From: Prevotella sp.
GTDB taxonomy: Bacteria > Bacteroidota > Bacteroidia > Bacteroidales > Bacteroidaceae
Reading direction: 5' to 3'
Assembly (NCBI GenBank): GCA_016286995.1
Contig: JAEEVA010000001.1
Span: 103,212-167,211 of the forward strand
DNA length: 64,000 nucleotides
Below the pieces are notes generated by a model, which was not told the DNA's origin, did not search any database, and saw only the letters and a program-made list of their open reading frames with translations. The position numbers and the translations under genes were made by a program. Positions within the stretch are counted from its first letter, which is position 1, and the number at the start of each line of letters is the position of its first letter. This document shows, piece by piece, positions 36,909 through 53,436 of this stretch.

Positions 36909-38366
36909 ATGAAGAAGTTACTGATGATCATGAGTGTGGCCATGCTGGCGCTGTTGGCACAGGCAGGCAAGCCGTGGGATAATGGTAAGCTGCGGATTTC
37001 GGACAACCAGCGTTTCCTACAGTTTGAAAACGGACAGCCTTTCTTCTGGCTGGGCGAGACAGGCTGGTTGCTGCCTGAACGGCTCGACAGGGCAGAGGTA
37101 GAATGGTATCTGCAATCGTGTGCAAAAGCAGGCTATAATGTCGTGCAGGTGCAGACCATCGATGGTGTACCAGCCTATAACATCTATGGACAGATGTCGA
37201 ACATAGACGGCTGGAACTTTTCGGACATCAATCGAAAGGGTGTCTACGGTTATTGGGATCACATGGACTACATTGTCGATATGGCCAAACAACACGGTAT
37301 TTACATCGGCATGGTGTGCATCTGGGGAGGACTGGTCAAAGACGGCAAGCTGAGTGTTGAGGATGCCAAGAAGTACGGCACGTTCCTCGCCAACCGCTAC
37401 AAGAACAAGCCCAATATCATCTGGTTTATGGGTGGTGATATTCAGGGCGACATCAAGCCAGAAGTATGGGAAGCACTCGCCACGACCATCAAGTCGATAG
37501 ACAAAAACCACCTTATGACCTATCACCCCCGTGGACGCTATACCTCAGCCAAGTGGTGGAGCAAGGCATCGTGGCTCGATTTCCATACTTTCCAGAGTGG
37601 ACACCGCCGCTATGGACAGCGCATGGGCAATGTCGACTATCCCATCCCCGACAACACGGAAGAGGACAACTGGATGTACGTCGACTCGACATGGAAGTAC
37701 AATCCTATCAAGCCCGTGCTGGATGCAGAACCGTCATATGAAGACATACCTATGGGACTGCACGACACCAATGAGCCGCGTTGGCAGGCTTGTGATGTGC
37801 GCCGCTATGCCTACTGGAGCGTATTTGCCGGCAGCTGTGGTCACACTTACGGCCATAATGCCATCATGCAGATGCTCAAGCCCGGCTATCCCACAAGCTA
37901 TGGCGATGCCGGTGACGTGAAGGCTTGGTATCAAGGGCTGAAAGACCCGGGCTTCAACCAGATGCAATACGTGAAACGCCTCATCCTCTCGTTTCCCTAC
38001 TTTGAGCGCGTGGCCGACCAGAGCATCATCCAGGACAACGGTACCCAGTACGACCGCCTCATCGCCACCCGTGGCAATGACTACCTGTTGGTGTATAACT
38101 ACAACGGCAACACGATGAAGCTCGACCTGACGAAAATCAGCGGCGACAAGAAAAACGTCTGGTGGATGACCGCCGCCACAGGCAAGCTGAAGTATCTGGG
38201 CGAGTTCGACAGCAAGGTGCTCACCTTCCGCTACCATCCGCAGTCCGCCCGCGTCGAGGACGGCGTGCTCATCGCTATCGACAGCGCTAAAGACTATCTG
38301 ACGAAAGACCAGACGGAATTGTCACCAGATGGATATAAAGCAAAAGAACGAGACTTAAACGAATAA
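36909..38366 (+). CDS. GH140-like apiosidase (DUF4038 family)
   Basis: Secreted protein of 485 residues: signal peptide, then a TIM barrel (LQFENGQPFFWLGETGWLLP, VQVQTIDGVPAYNIYGQ) and a C-terminal sandwich. Asp177 in FMGGDIQGD and Glu274 in VLDAEPSYED are the likely catalytic pair. GH140 cuts the apiose-galacturonic acid bond that anchors RG-II chains A and B (B. thetaiotaomicron BT1012), and DUF4038 proteins of this type are assigned there. One base separates its stop from the ATG of the GH78+GH33-like gene, matching BT1012-BT1013 order as I recall it. Very good motif fit; activity inferred. Confidence 0.85.
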   Translation: MKKLLMIMSVAMLALLAQAGKPWDNGKLRISDNQRFLQFENGQPFFWLGETGWLLPERLDRAEVEWYLQSCAKAGYNVVQVQTIDGVPAYNIYGQMSNIDGWNFSDINRKGVYGYWDHMDYIVDMAKQHGIYIGMVCIWGGLVKDGKLSVEDAKKYGTFLANRYKNKPNIIWFMGGDIQGDIKPEVWEALATTIKSIDKNHLMTYHPRGRYTSAKWWSKASWLDFHTFQSGHRRYGQRMGNVDYPIPDNTEEDNWMYVDSTWKYNPIKPVLDAEPSYEDIPMGLHDTNEPRWQACDVRRYAYWSVFAGSCGHTYGHNAIMQMLKPGYPTSYGDAGDVKAWYQGLKDPGFNQMQYVKRLILSFPYFERVADQSIIQDNGTQYDRLIATRGNDYLLVYNYNGNTMKLDLTKISGDKKNVWWMTAATGKLKYLGEFDSKVLTFRYHPQSARVEDGVLIAIDSAKDYLTKDQTELSPDGYKAKERDLNE

Positions 38367-38367
38367 G

Positions 38368-41300
38368 ATGAAAAGACTCCTTATCATATTATTGGCTATG
38401 CTACCTCTGATAGGCATAGCCAAAAATAAAGTGGCAAAGCCTGACGTCAGCGTCAGTTGGCTGCGTGTGGAGAATTTAGAGAAGCCCATGGGTATCGATA
38501 CGGACAAGCCTCGCTTCTCGTGGATTATCCTGTCGGACAAGCAGAACGTCAAGCAGACAGCCTACCAGATTATTGTCACGACGGACAAGGGCGAGGTATG
38601 GAACTCCGGACGTGTAGACAGCGACCAGCAGTTGTGGGTGCCCTACGGTGGTGAGAAGCTGAAGAGCGCCACACCATGCTCGTGGAAGGTGAAGGTGTGG
38701 ACGACGGCAGGCGAGACGGCATGGAGCGAGGAGGAACGCTTTGGTATAGGTCTTCTGAAAGAAAGCCACTGGACAGGACGCTGGATAGGACTGGAGCGGC
38801 TGATGCCTGGTGAGGAGCGTGGTCTGCACTCGCGACTGGCTGCACGCTATGTCCGCAAGGAGTTTGAACTAACTAAGCCCGTCATGCGGGCCATTGCCTA
38901 CGTGGCCGGCATTGGACTGCATGAGTTGCACGTCAATGGCGTAACCTACAATCGTGAGGTGCTGGTTCCTATGCCAACCGACTATCGCAAGACGGTGCTC
39001 TACAATACTTACGACATCACAGAGGCCCTGAAGGAGAGAAATGCCATTGGCCTTGTACTGGGCAATGGCCGTCTGTTCCCCATGCGTCAGAACAAGCCCT
39101 ATAAGGCTCCTGTCTTCGGATTGCCCAAATGTCGCATTAACATCCTCATTGAGTTTACCGATGGTACGACAAAGCGTATCTCGACGGATGAGAAATGGAA
39201 GATTACAGCCGATGGCCCTATCCGTTCGAACAACGAATACGATGGTGAAGAGTATGATGCCCGACAGGAACTGCCCGGATGGGATATGCCCGGTTACGAC
39301 GACAAGTCCTGGCTACCTGCGGAGCGCTCTGAGATTCCTCTTGGTACCCTACGTGCTCAGATGGCTCCTGGCATGAGCATGGAGCCTTTGTCCATTGCCC
39401 CGACCTGCAATGACAATATCTACGACTTCCACCAGAACATGGCGGGGTGGGTAGCCTTTACGCCTAGCGGCAACCCGGGCGACACCATCCGCGTAAAATA
39501 CGCGGAGAAGTTGAATGCTGATGGAACACTCTATCTCGACAATTTCCGCGATGCACGTTCGGAGGATATCTATATCTGTGGCAAAGTGAATGAAGAGTGG
39601 CATCCCATCTTCAGCTATCACGGATTCCGCTATGCCCAGATTACTGGTCCTGTAAAGGATGTGCATGCCTATACGGTCAGCGATGATATGCAGACTACTG
39701 GTCACTTTGAATGTTCAGATACGACTCTGAACCAAGTGGTGAAGAATGCGTGGTGGGGCATCTATTCCAACTATAAGGGCATGCCCGTCGACTGTCCGCA
39801 ACGCAACGAGCGCCAGCCCTGGTTAGGCGACCGTACGATGGGTTCGCTGGGAGAGAGCTATCTCTTCAACAACGAACGACTCTACACCAAGTGGATGCGC
39901 GACATCTGCGAGTCGCAGCGTGAGGATGGCGTGTTCTCTGACGTGGCACCCGCCTTCTGGAACTACTATAATGATGACGTGACATGGCCTGCTGCCCTGC
40001 CCTTCGGCTGTGACATGCTGTGGCGACAGTATGGCAATCGTGAGGCCATAGACAAGTCGTACCCTTATATCAAACGGTGGCTTCAGCATCTGATGGAAGA
40101 ATATCTGGAGGATGGCATTATCACCAAGGACCAGTATGGCGACTGGTGCGTGCCACCCGAAAAGCTGGAACTCATCCATTCGCAAGACCCTGACCGCAAG
40201 ACGGACGGTGCACTCATCTCGACAGCCTACGTCATCCGCACCATGCAGCTTATGGAGCAGTGGGGCTGCGAGGCCGACTACTGGAAACCACTTCGTGAGC
40301 AGATGACGGCGGCATTCAACAAACACTTCCTCACCGTCAAGCGTGGCACCTCACCCTGCCCTGATCATACACTCTATCCGGACTCTGTCTTCTATGGCAA
40401 CAATACCGTGACTGCCAATCTGCTGCCGCTGGCTCTTGGCATAGTGCCGCAATATTGCAAACAGGATGTTGTGAAACAGATTGTGGAAAACATCATCGTC
40501 AAGAACAATGGCCATGTCAGCTGTGGTGTTATCGGCATTTCATGGCTGCTATGCGCTCTCAGCGACAACGGCTTCAGCGATGTCGCCTACCTGTTGGCTA
40601 CTAACAACAGCTACCCCTCATGGGGCTATATGGCCGAGAACGGCGCCACAACCATCTGGGAACTGTGGAACGGTGACAAGGCCAGCCCCAAGATGAATAG
40701 CGGCAATCATGTCATGCTCCTGGGCGACCTGCTACCGTGGTGCTACCAGTACCTCGGCGGCATCCGTCCTGCATATTGCTGTGCCACAGCAACCACACCG
40801 TCCTTCCGTCTAAAACCCGCCTTCGACATCCAGGACTGTGAATGGGCAAACGTCAGCTGGCAGTCGCCCTATGGTACTGTGACAAGCCAGTGGAAAAAAT
40901 CACTGCAACACGTTGACTGGCATGTGGAGATGCCTTGCAACACAACTGCCGACATCTATTTGCCCGACGGTACGGTGAAAAGCGTCGGCTCAGGCAGCTA
41001 TGATTTCCATTGCACGATTCCAACTTCCTCACCTGCCATTACAAAGGATGAATTCCTTTATGAGCAGGCAAGCTTTCCACAGTGCCATGCCGCCACCATC
41101 GTAGAAACGAAGAAAGGCGACCTTGTTGCCACCTATTTTGGCGGCAAGCATGAACGCAATCCAGATGTGTGTATCTGGGTAAGCATCAAGAAGAAGGGTT
41201 GCAACGAGTGGAGCAAGCCCACCTTAGCTGCAGACGGTGTCTTCACCCTTGGTACCAAAAACGCTATCATTGCCGGCATCACCGACGAGAGTACCCCAGC

Positions 41301-42213
41301 TTCAGAAGGTCCTGTGCGTCGAGGTTTCGCCTCGACGAATCAAAGGAGAAAGGCCTGCTGGAACCCCGTTATTACTGAAATGCCCAACGGCGAGCTATGG
41401 CTGTTCTTTAAGATAGGACTGAAGGTGGCCGACTGGACTGGTTGGCTCTGCAAGTCGAAGGACGGCGGACACACATGGAGCGACAAAGAACCACTGCCCG
41501 AAGGATTCCTGGGCCCCATCAAGAATAAGCCCGAAATTATTAATGGCCGTCTGCTCTGTCCGTCCAGTACGGAAATCAACGGCTGGAAGTTCCACATGGA
41601 AATCTACGACATCGCTAAGAAGGAGTGGAAATATGTCGGCCCAGTGAAAGCCGAACTGGCCATGCGTACGGAAGACATGCCTACAGCGGGAAATGGTTCT
41701 GCCATTTCCAAAAAGGAAGACATCGAGGCTCCCGATGCAGGTGGTATCGCTACAAACGACGGGCGCCACCCCATTGACTGCATCCAGCCCTCAATCCTAA
41801 AGTTGAAGGATGGTCGTCTACAGGTGTTGATGCGTACTCGCAACGGTCGCATCGCTACCTCTTTCTCAAGCGACAACGGTGATACATGGAGCAACGTCAC
41901 CTTGTTGGACGTACCAAACAACCAGAGCGGTACCGATGCCGTCACCTTGCAGGATGGTCGCCACATGCTTATCTACAACAACTTTGCCACGCTGCCCGGC
42001 ACAAAGAAAGGTGTCCGTACGCCTCTCTCTATTGCCATCAGCGACGACGGAACAAACTGGCGGCATGCCTTGACATTGGAAGACTCGCCCATCAGCCAGT
42101 ATAGCTATCCCAGTATCATCCAAGGCCGTGACGGCACCATACATTGCATCTACACGTGGCGCCGGCAGCGTATCGCTTACAAACAGATAGACCTCAAGAA
42201 ACTAACCCCATGA
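38368..42213 (+). CDS. Fusion of GH78 alpha-L-rhamnosidase and GH33-like BNR-repeat glycosidase
   Basis: Secreted protein of 1281 residues. Residues about 30-880 are a full GH78: sandwich modules, then (alpha/alpha)6 barrel with general acid Glu481 in DCPQRNERQPWLGD and base Glu765 in TTIWELWNG. Residues about 885-1281 are a sialidase-fold propeller with Asp-boxes at 1030-1037 (SKDGGHTW) and 1167-1174 (SSDNGDTW) and a third weaker one (SDDGTNWRHA). GH33 includes 3-deoxyoctulosonate (Kdo) hydrolases as well as sialidases. Since RG-II chain C is rhamnose linked to Kdo, both modules together could strip that chain; this is inference. A hairpin at 41317-41337 encodes RRGFAST in the second domain. 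Confidence 0.85.
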   Translation: MKRLLIILLAMLPLIGIAKNKVAKPDVSVSWLRVENLEKPMGIDTDKPRFSWIILSDKQNVKQTAYQIIVTTDKGEVWNSGRVDSDQQLWVPYGGEKLKSATPCSWKVKVWTTAGETAWSEEERFGIGLLKESHWTGRWIGLERLMPGEERGLHSRLAARYVRKEFELTKPVMRAIAYVAGIGLHELHVNGVTYNREVLVPMPTDYRKTVLYNTYDITEALKERNAIGLVLGNGRLFPMRQNKPYKAPVFGLPKCRINILIEFTDGTTKRISTDEKWKITADGPIRSNNEYDGEEYDARQELPGWDMPGYDDKSWLPAERSEIPLGTLRAQMAPGMSMEPLSIAPTCNDNIYDFHQNMAGWVAFTPSGNPGDTIRVKYAEKLNADGTLYLDNFRDARSEDIYICGKVNEEWHPIFSYHGFRYAQITGPVKDVHAYTVSDDMQTTGHFECSDTTLNQVVKNAWWGIYSNYKGMPVDCPQRNERQPWLGDRTMGSLGESYLFNNERLYTKWMRDICESQREDGVFSDVAPAFWNYYNDDVTWPAALPFGCDMLWRQYGNREAIDKSYPYIKRWLQHLMEEYLEDGIITKDQYGDWCVPPEKLELIHSQDPDRKTDGALISTAYVIRTMQLMEQWGCEADYWKPLREQMTAAFNKHFLTVKRGTSPCPDHTLYPDSVFYGNNTVTANLLPLALGIVPQYCKQDVVKQIVENIIVKNNGHVSCGVIGISWLLCALSDNGFSDVAYLLATNNSYPSWGYMAENGATTIWELWNGDKASPKMNSGNHVMLLGDLLPWCYQYLGGIRPAYCCATATTPSFRLKPAFDIQDCEWANVSWQSPYGTVTSQWKKSLQHVDWHVEMPCNTTADIYLPDGTVKSVGSGSYDFHCTIPTSSPAITKDEFLYEQASFPQCHAATIVETKKGDLVATYFGGKHERNPDVCIWVSIKKKGCNEWSKPTLAADGVFTLGTKNAIIAGITDESTPASEGPVRRGFASTNQRRKACWNPVITEMPNGELWLFFKIGLKVADWTGWLCKSKDGGHTWSDKEPLPEGFLGPIKNKPEIINGRLLCPSSTEINGWKFHMEIYDIAKKEWKYVGPVKAELAMRTEDMPTAGNGSAISKKEDIEAPDAGGIATNDGRHPIDCIQPSILKLKDGRLQVLMRTRNGRIATSFSSDNGDTWSNVTLLDVPNNQSGTDAVTLQDGRHMLIYNNFATLPGTKKGVRTPLSIAISDDGTNWRHALTLEDSPISQYSYPSIIQGRDGTIHCIYTWRRQRIAYKQIDLKKLTP
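41317..41337 (+). repeat. 21-bp hairpin element in the GH33-like module
   Basis: Arms CGTCGAGG/CCTCGACG, loop TTTCG. Encodes RRGFAST in frame. Confidence 0.85.
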
Positions 42214-42215
42214 TG

Positions 42216-43739
42216 TTATAGCCCCATCACGGCCTTGATGAGTAGCATGACAACAGGGATGGTGACTAACAAAATGCCAACCAGATCGATGATGAAGCCC
42301 GACTTGATCATCTTCGTAATGGGTACATAGCCCGAGGCATAGACAATAGCGTTAGGCGGTGTAGATACTGGCATCATGAATCCCAGCGATGATGACAATG
42401 CGATACCGATGGCCACGGGAATAGGACTGAATCCTAACGATACTGCCGCACCAATAGCGATGGGGGCAATAAGGTTTGTGGATGCCGTATGAGAGGTCAA
42501 CTCAGAGAGTATCAAGGCCGTAATACAGAATACGCCCACAAAGACCCATTCAGAAGGATTGCCTCCTAACGCCTCCTTAATACCAGTACCTATCCATGCG
42601 GACAATCCTGTGGTGTACATCATGGCTCCCATAGCCAAGCCGCCACCGAAGAGCAACAATGTTCCCCACTCGATGCCTTCAACGCCGTCTTTCCAACTCA
42701 TCGTCATCTCGCCTTTCTTCAGGTTGACAGGCAGGAAGAACAGCAACAAGCCGCCCACCATGGCAGCAATAGCCTCTGGGAAGTGGCCGTCGTAGAAAGT
42801 CATGACGTCCGAATGGGCTCCATAGACAATACTCAGCACACTGGGTGCCACCCATAATACAAAGGCCACGAAGAAAGCTATCATCGTATTCTTCTGGGCA
42901 CGCGTCCACTTGCCTAAAGAGTCGACGTAGTTACGAATAAACTCACGTGCGCCCTCAATATGTTTGACATCAGCCGGGAACATCCGCCACAACACCACAT
43001 AAGCTAAAAAGAAATAACACAGCATAGCCACAATACCCCATATCATCCACTGGAAAAACGATACCGTCGGTGCCTGTGGTGCCAACTGGTCCAAGAAGCC
43101 AAGCATGATGATATTCGGCGGGGTTCCGATGGGCGTCATCACACCACCGATGCTACAGGCATAGGCCGTCATGAGCATCAGACCTGTGGCATATTTGTAG
43201 CTGGCCAGGTCTATGGTCTTTCCATTGCTGGCCATCATCTCGCGGATAGCTTCAAGCAATCCCAGGGCTATTGGAAACATCATGGCTGCGGTAGCCGTAT
43301 TACTGATCCATCCCGAACACAAGACACATGCCAAACCAATAGCCAGGAAGATGCGGCGCGGTGAGTCACCCACCCACTTCATCGACATAATGCCATAGGC
43401 TATGCGCTTGTCCAGTCCGTTGACCATCATACCCTTCGCCAAAAGGAAGCCACCCAAGAAGAGGAATATCATGGGGTTGGCAAATTGATCGAAGGCATCC
43501 TTCATCGGTGCAATACCCAATACGACACAGAGCGTAGGTCCCATGAGTGATGTAACGGGAATAGGTACGGGTTCTGTAATCCACCAGATAGCCACTAACG
43601 ACATCACTGCCAGCAGGTGGTGAGCAGGACCTTCAAGTCCGCCGATGGGCATCAACCAAAGTATTACGGCACAGAGCGGCCCCAGTATGGCACCCGTCAG
43701 TCTGCGCATCTGTTCAAAACGCTTGTCTTTATTGTTCAT
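42216..43739 (-). CDS. DASS/SLC13-family sodium-anion symporter
   Basis: Inner-membrane carrier of 507 residues with about eleven hydrophobic segments and SLC13 motifs: NPMIFLFLGGFLLAKGM, SNTATAAMMFPIAL with the SNT sodium-site signature, a second one (LTSHTASTNLIAPIA), and MPVSTPPNAIVYASGYVP near the end. The family imports di- and tricarboxylates or sulfate. Here it sits, on the opposite strand, between two RG-II-type operons, two bases from the end of the GH78+GH33-like gene. RG-II contains the dicarboxylic sugar DHA and other acids, so uptake of a released acid is a testable idea. Promoter box at 43769-43776. Confidence 0.92.
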   Translation of the reverse strand: MNNKDKRFEQMRRLTGAILGPLCAVILWLMPIGGLEGPAHHLLAVMSLVAIWWITEPVPIPVTSLMGPTLCVVLGIAPMKDAFDQFANPMIFLFLGGFLLAKGMMVNGLDKRIAYGIMSMKWVGDSPRRIFLAIGLACVLCSGWISNTATAAMMFPIALGLLEAIREMMASNGKTIDLASYKYATGLMLMTAYACSIGGVMTPIGTPPNIIMLGFLDQLAPQAPTVSFFQWMIWGIVAMLCYFFLAYVVLWRMFPADVKHIEGAREFIRNYVDSLGKWTRAQKNTMIAFFVAFVLWVAPSVLSIVYGAHSDVMTFYDGHFPEAIAAMVGGLLLFFLPVNLKKGEMTMSWKDGVEGIEWGTLLLFGGGLAMGAMMYTTGLSAWIGTGIKEALGGNPSEWVFVGVFCITALILSELTSHTASTNLIAPIAIGAAVSLGFSPIPVAIGIALSSSLGFMMPVSTPPNAIVYASGYVPITKMIKSGFIIDLVGILLVTIPVVMLLIKAVMGL

Positions 43740-43768
43740 ATCTTGACTCCTTTAGTTCTTACAGTGCG

Positions 43769-43776
43769 CAAAGGTA
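43769..43776 (-). promoter_or_regulatory. -7 box of the DASS transporter gene
   Basis: TACCTTTG on the minus strand, 30 bp upstream of the start. Confidence 0.6.
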
Positions 43777-43822
43777 TGAATAATTTAGCGAATAACCAAA
43801 TAATCGTGGATATTTATAAGCA

Positions 43823-43860
43823 TGATGACATTTAAGCCTTTCGTCAGTCTTTTTTATATA
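43823..43860 (+). promoter_or_regulatory. Leader hairpin motif, copy C
   Basis: TGATGACATTT, then TTCGTCAGTC, then TTTTTTATATAATAA. No gene ends upstream on this strand, so a simple terminator role is unlikely. Confidence 0.55.
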
Positions 43861-43878
43861 ATAAAACTACTTGAAGAC

Positions 43879-46587
43879 ATGAAGAGATTATCAGTCTTAG
43901 GATTGCTTGTTTGTCTGGCTGTTCAGGTCATGGCACAGCATGTCAATATCATTACAGACAAGAAACCAACTGAGCGCGAGAAATATGCTGCGGAATACCT
44001 GCAGAAGAAGCTAAAAGCGCTGAACTACAGCGGTGGGCGCATCACACTGAGCGTAAAGGGTTGCGGCCCTGCCGAGGGCTACACCATCCGCCACGACAAA
44101 AAGGACTATGCCATCGAGGGCAACGACCCCAGCGGCGTCATCTATGGTGCCGTCGAGTTGGCAGAGCGCATGCGCCTTGGCGTTGAGCATGTTGCTGTGC
44201 CACAGCAATATACAGAACAGCCTTCGATGGTGATGCGCGGCACCTGCATTGGCCTGCAGAAGACTGTCTACTTGCCCGGGCATAGTGTCTATGAGTATCC
44301 TTACACCCCCGAGAACTTCCCTTGGTTCTACGACAAGGAGGCATGGATTCGCTATCTCGACATGATGGTGGAGAACAAGTTCAATTCGCTCTACCTCTGG
44401 AACGGCCACCCCTTTGCTTCTTTGGTCAAACTGAAGGACTATCCTTTCGCCCTTGAGGTGAATGAAGAAACATTCAAGAAGAACGAGGATATCTTCTCGT
44501 TCCTCACCCACGAGGCCGACCGTCGTGGCATCTGGGTCATCCAGATGTTCTATAACATCATTCTCAGCAAGCCCTTCGCTGACCATTACGGTCTGAAGAC
44601 ACAGGACCGAAATCGCCCCATCACACCGCTCATAGCCGACTACACCCGCAAGAGCATCGCCGCATTCATCGAGAAATATCCCAACGTCGGTCTGTTGGTC
44701 TGTCTCGGCGAAGCCATGGCCACCATTGACGATGACGTCACGTGGATGAAGGAAACCATCATCCCAGGCATCAAGGACGGATTGACAGCGAGTGGGCGCT
44801 TAGCCACTATTCCCGATGCGTCAGCGTCGGGCTCCGCCTCATTGCCGCCCATCGTCCTCCGTTCCCACGACACTGACGGTCCTCTCGTCCTGAAGGAATC
44901 GCTCCCTCTCTATCCCAATATCTACACCATGTCGAAGTACACTGGCGAATCACTCACCACCTACGAACCCGGCGGTCCGTGGGGTGAGACGCATCGGCAG
45001 TTGGCCGAAGCAGCCCCCGTACACATCGACAATGTGCATATCCTCGCTAATCTCGAGCCTTGGCGCTGGTCATCTCCCGCATTTATTCAGAAGACGGTCC
45101 AGGCCATGCACCGTGTGCACCACTCGAAAGGCTTGCACCTCTATCCACAGGCCTCTTATTGGGACTGGCCCTATACGGCCGACAAGCTCCCCAATGGTGA
45201 GCGTCTGAAACAGCTCGACCGCGACTGGATGTGGTACCAGGCGTGGGGGCGCTATGCTTGGAACGACCAGCGCAGTACTATGGGAAGCGGTTCCACCGCT
45301 TCCACCGAGGCCTCCTATTGGAAACGCACCCTCTCCGATTACTACGGCATTGACACCATTGCTGCCGGACACCTGCTCAACGCCTATGACGAAGCTGGCG
45401 AGATAGCCCCCAAGCTGCTGCGCCGCTTCGGCATCACAGAGGGTAATCGCCAGACGCTGCTGCTTGGCATGACCATGGGCCAGCTCGTCAATCCATACAA
45501 ATACACCATCTATCCCGGTTTCTATGAGAGTTGCGGTCCTGAGGGCGAAAAGCTCATCGAATATATAGAGAAGGAATACAGTGGACTGCCCCATGTCGGC
45601 GAACTGCCGCTAGATATCGTCGACCAATGCGTGAATCACGGTGACCGTGCCCTTGTCGAGATGGGTGCGATTTCAGTCAAGCCCACCTGCCATGCTGAAG
45701 AATTTGAACGGGTATGGAACGACGTCCTGTGCTATGCCACCTTTGCCAAGGCCTTCCAGTTGAAGGTGCGTGCAGCCGCCGAGGTGCTACGCTACAAGTG
45801 GACGAAAGATATCGCCCACTTGGAAACTGCCGAGAAGTGGCTGGAACAAAGTCTCAGTATTTGGTATGACCTGAGCCGTATGACCGACGAATGGTATCTC
45901 TACGCTAACTCTATGCAGACGGCTCAGCGCCGTATTCCCGTAGGTGGCGACAATGGTAAGATGAAGACATGGAGTGAACTGGCCGTCGTCTATCAAGAAG
46001 AGCTCGATGCCTTCAAGGAAAACATCGAAAAGCTGAAGCATCCTGTGGCGCAGACAGATGTTCTCGTCCACCCCCTCACCCCCGCCCCTGTTCAGTTTGT
46101 TAGTGTGACAGGTGGTTCTGCCACCTGTGTTCCTCTCCAGAAAGGCGCCATCCTCTTCGAGAACCGATCCGACACACCTGTTGACAGCCTCGCTCCAGAA
46201 CTCGTTGGCCTACAAGCCCTCGTTCTTAATCGCGACACAACACGTATTGTCGGTACAAGCATAGAATACGAGAGCGATAAACCCGTAAAGTTGCTCGTTG
46301 GTCTTTTCAAGGATGATGACCCCAAGTGGGCCAAAGCTCCTAAATTGGAGATTGATGCCACAGGTAATGAATACGGACAAGCCGAGCCCATCCTCACCAA
46401 TGCTATCAGCATCGTTCAGATGCCCAAAGTCAATATCCATCAATACTCGTTGCCTGTTGGCCGTAATATTATCCGTCTCCCCAAAGGCATCTTAATGGTG
46501 GCAGGATTTACTCAGAGTGATATCAAACCCCGCGACTGCGGCCTTAATGGTCCATCGAGCGAAGTAGACTGGCTGTTCCAAAAGTAA
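43879..46587 (+). CDS. GH67/GH20-like N-domain TIM-barrel glycosidase, possibly GH138
   Basis: Secreted protein of 902 residues; start at 43879 gives signal peptide MKRLSVLGLLVCLAVQVMA. Residues about 22-110 are the small alpha/beta domain that precedes the barrel in GH67 and GH20 proteins (IITDKKPTEREKYAAEYLQK). A TIM barrel follows; Glu278 (CLGEAM) and Glu393 (NLEPWRW) are possible catalytic acids, then a helical domain and a C-terminal sandwich. I do not recognise the family with certainty. GH138 (RG-II alpha-galacturonidase, BT0997) is suggested by size and by the adjacent GH137-GH2 gene, as BT0997-BT0996; an alpha-glucuronidase is the alternative. Three hairpin elements lie inside. Gap to the next gene is six bases. 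Confidence 0.6.
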   Translation: MKRLSVLGLLVCLAVQVMAQHVNIITDKKPTEREKYAAEYLQKKLKALNYSGGRITLSVKGCGPAEGYTIRHDKKDYAIEGNDPSGVIYGAVELAERMRLGVEHVAVPQQYTEQPSMVMRGTCIGLQKTVYLPGHSVYEYPYTPENFPWFYDKEAWIRYLDMMVENKFNSLYLWNGHPFASLVKLKDYPFALEVNEETFKKNEDIFSFLTHEADRRGIWVIQMFYNIILSKPFADHYGLKTQDRNRPITPLIADYTRKSIAAFIEKYPNVGLLVCLGEAMATIDDDVTWMKETIIPGIKDGLTASGRLATIPDASASGSASLPPIVLRSHDTDGPLVLKESLPLYPNIYTMSKYTGESLTTYEPGGPWGETHRQLAEAAPVHIDNVHILANLEPWRWSSPAFIQKTVQAMHRVHHSKGLHLYPQASYWDWPYTADKLPNGERLKQLDRDWMWYQAWGRYAWNDQRSTMGSGSTASTEASYWKRTLSDYYGIDTIAAGHLLNAYDEAGEIAPKLLRRFGITEGNRQTLLLGMTMGQLVNPYKYTIYPGFYESCGPEGEKLIEYIEKEYSGLPHVGELPLDIVDQCVNHGDRALVEMGAISVKPTCHAEEFERVWNDVLCYATFAKAFQLKVRAAAEVLRYKWTKDIAHLETAEKWLEQSLSIWYDLSRMTDEWYLYANSMQTAQRRIPVGGDNGKMKTWSELAVVYQEELDAFKENIEKLKHPVAQTDVLVHPLTPAPVQFVSVTGGSATCVPLQKGAILFENRSDTPVDSLAPELVGLQALVLNRDTTRIVGTSIEYESDKPVKLLVGLFKDDDPKWAKAPKLEIDATGNEYGQAEPILTNAISIVQMPKVNIHQYSLPVGRNIIRLPKGILMVAGFTQSDIKPRDCGLNGPSSEVDWLFQK
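44812..44831 (+). repeat. 20-bp hairpin element in the GH138-like gene
   Basis: Arms CCCGATGC/GCGTCGGG (one T-G pair), loop GTCA. Encodes PDASASG; sister of the copy at 49501. Confidence 0.65.
45283..45303 (+). repeat. 21-bp hairpin element in the GH138-like gene
   Basis: Arms GGAAGCGG/CCGCTTCC, loop TTCCA. Encodes GSGSTAS. Confidence 0.85.
46108..46128 (+). repeat. 21-bp hairpin element in the GH138-like gene
   Basis: Arms ACAGGTGG/CCACCTGT, loop TTCTG. Encodes TGGSATC. Confidence 0.85.
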
Positions 46588-46593
46588 CCACCT

Positions 46594-53381
<6,788 letters not shown>

Positions 53382-53436
53382 AACATATCAAAAGCTTACT
53401 TATCGTTATTTTATAAAAACAACATTTTAGAAAACC

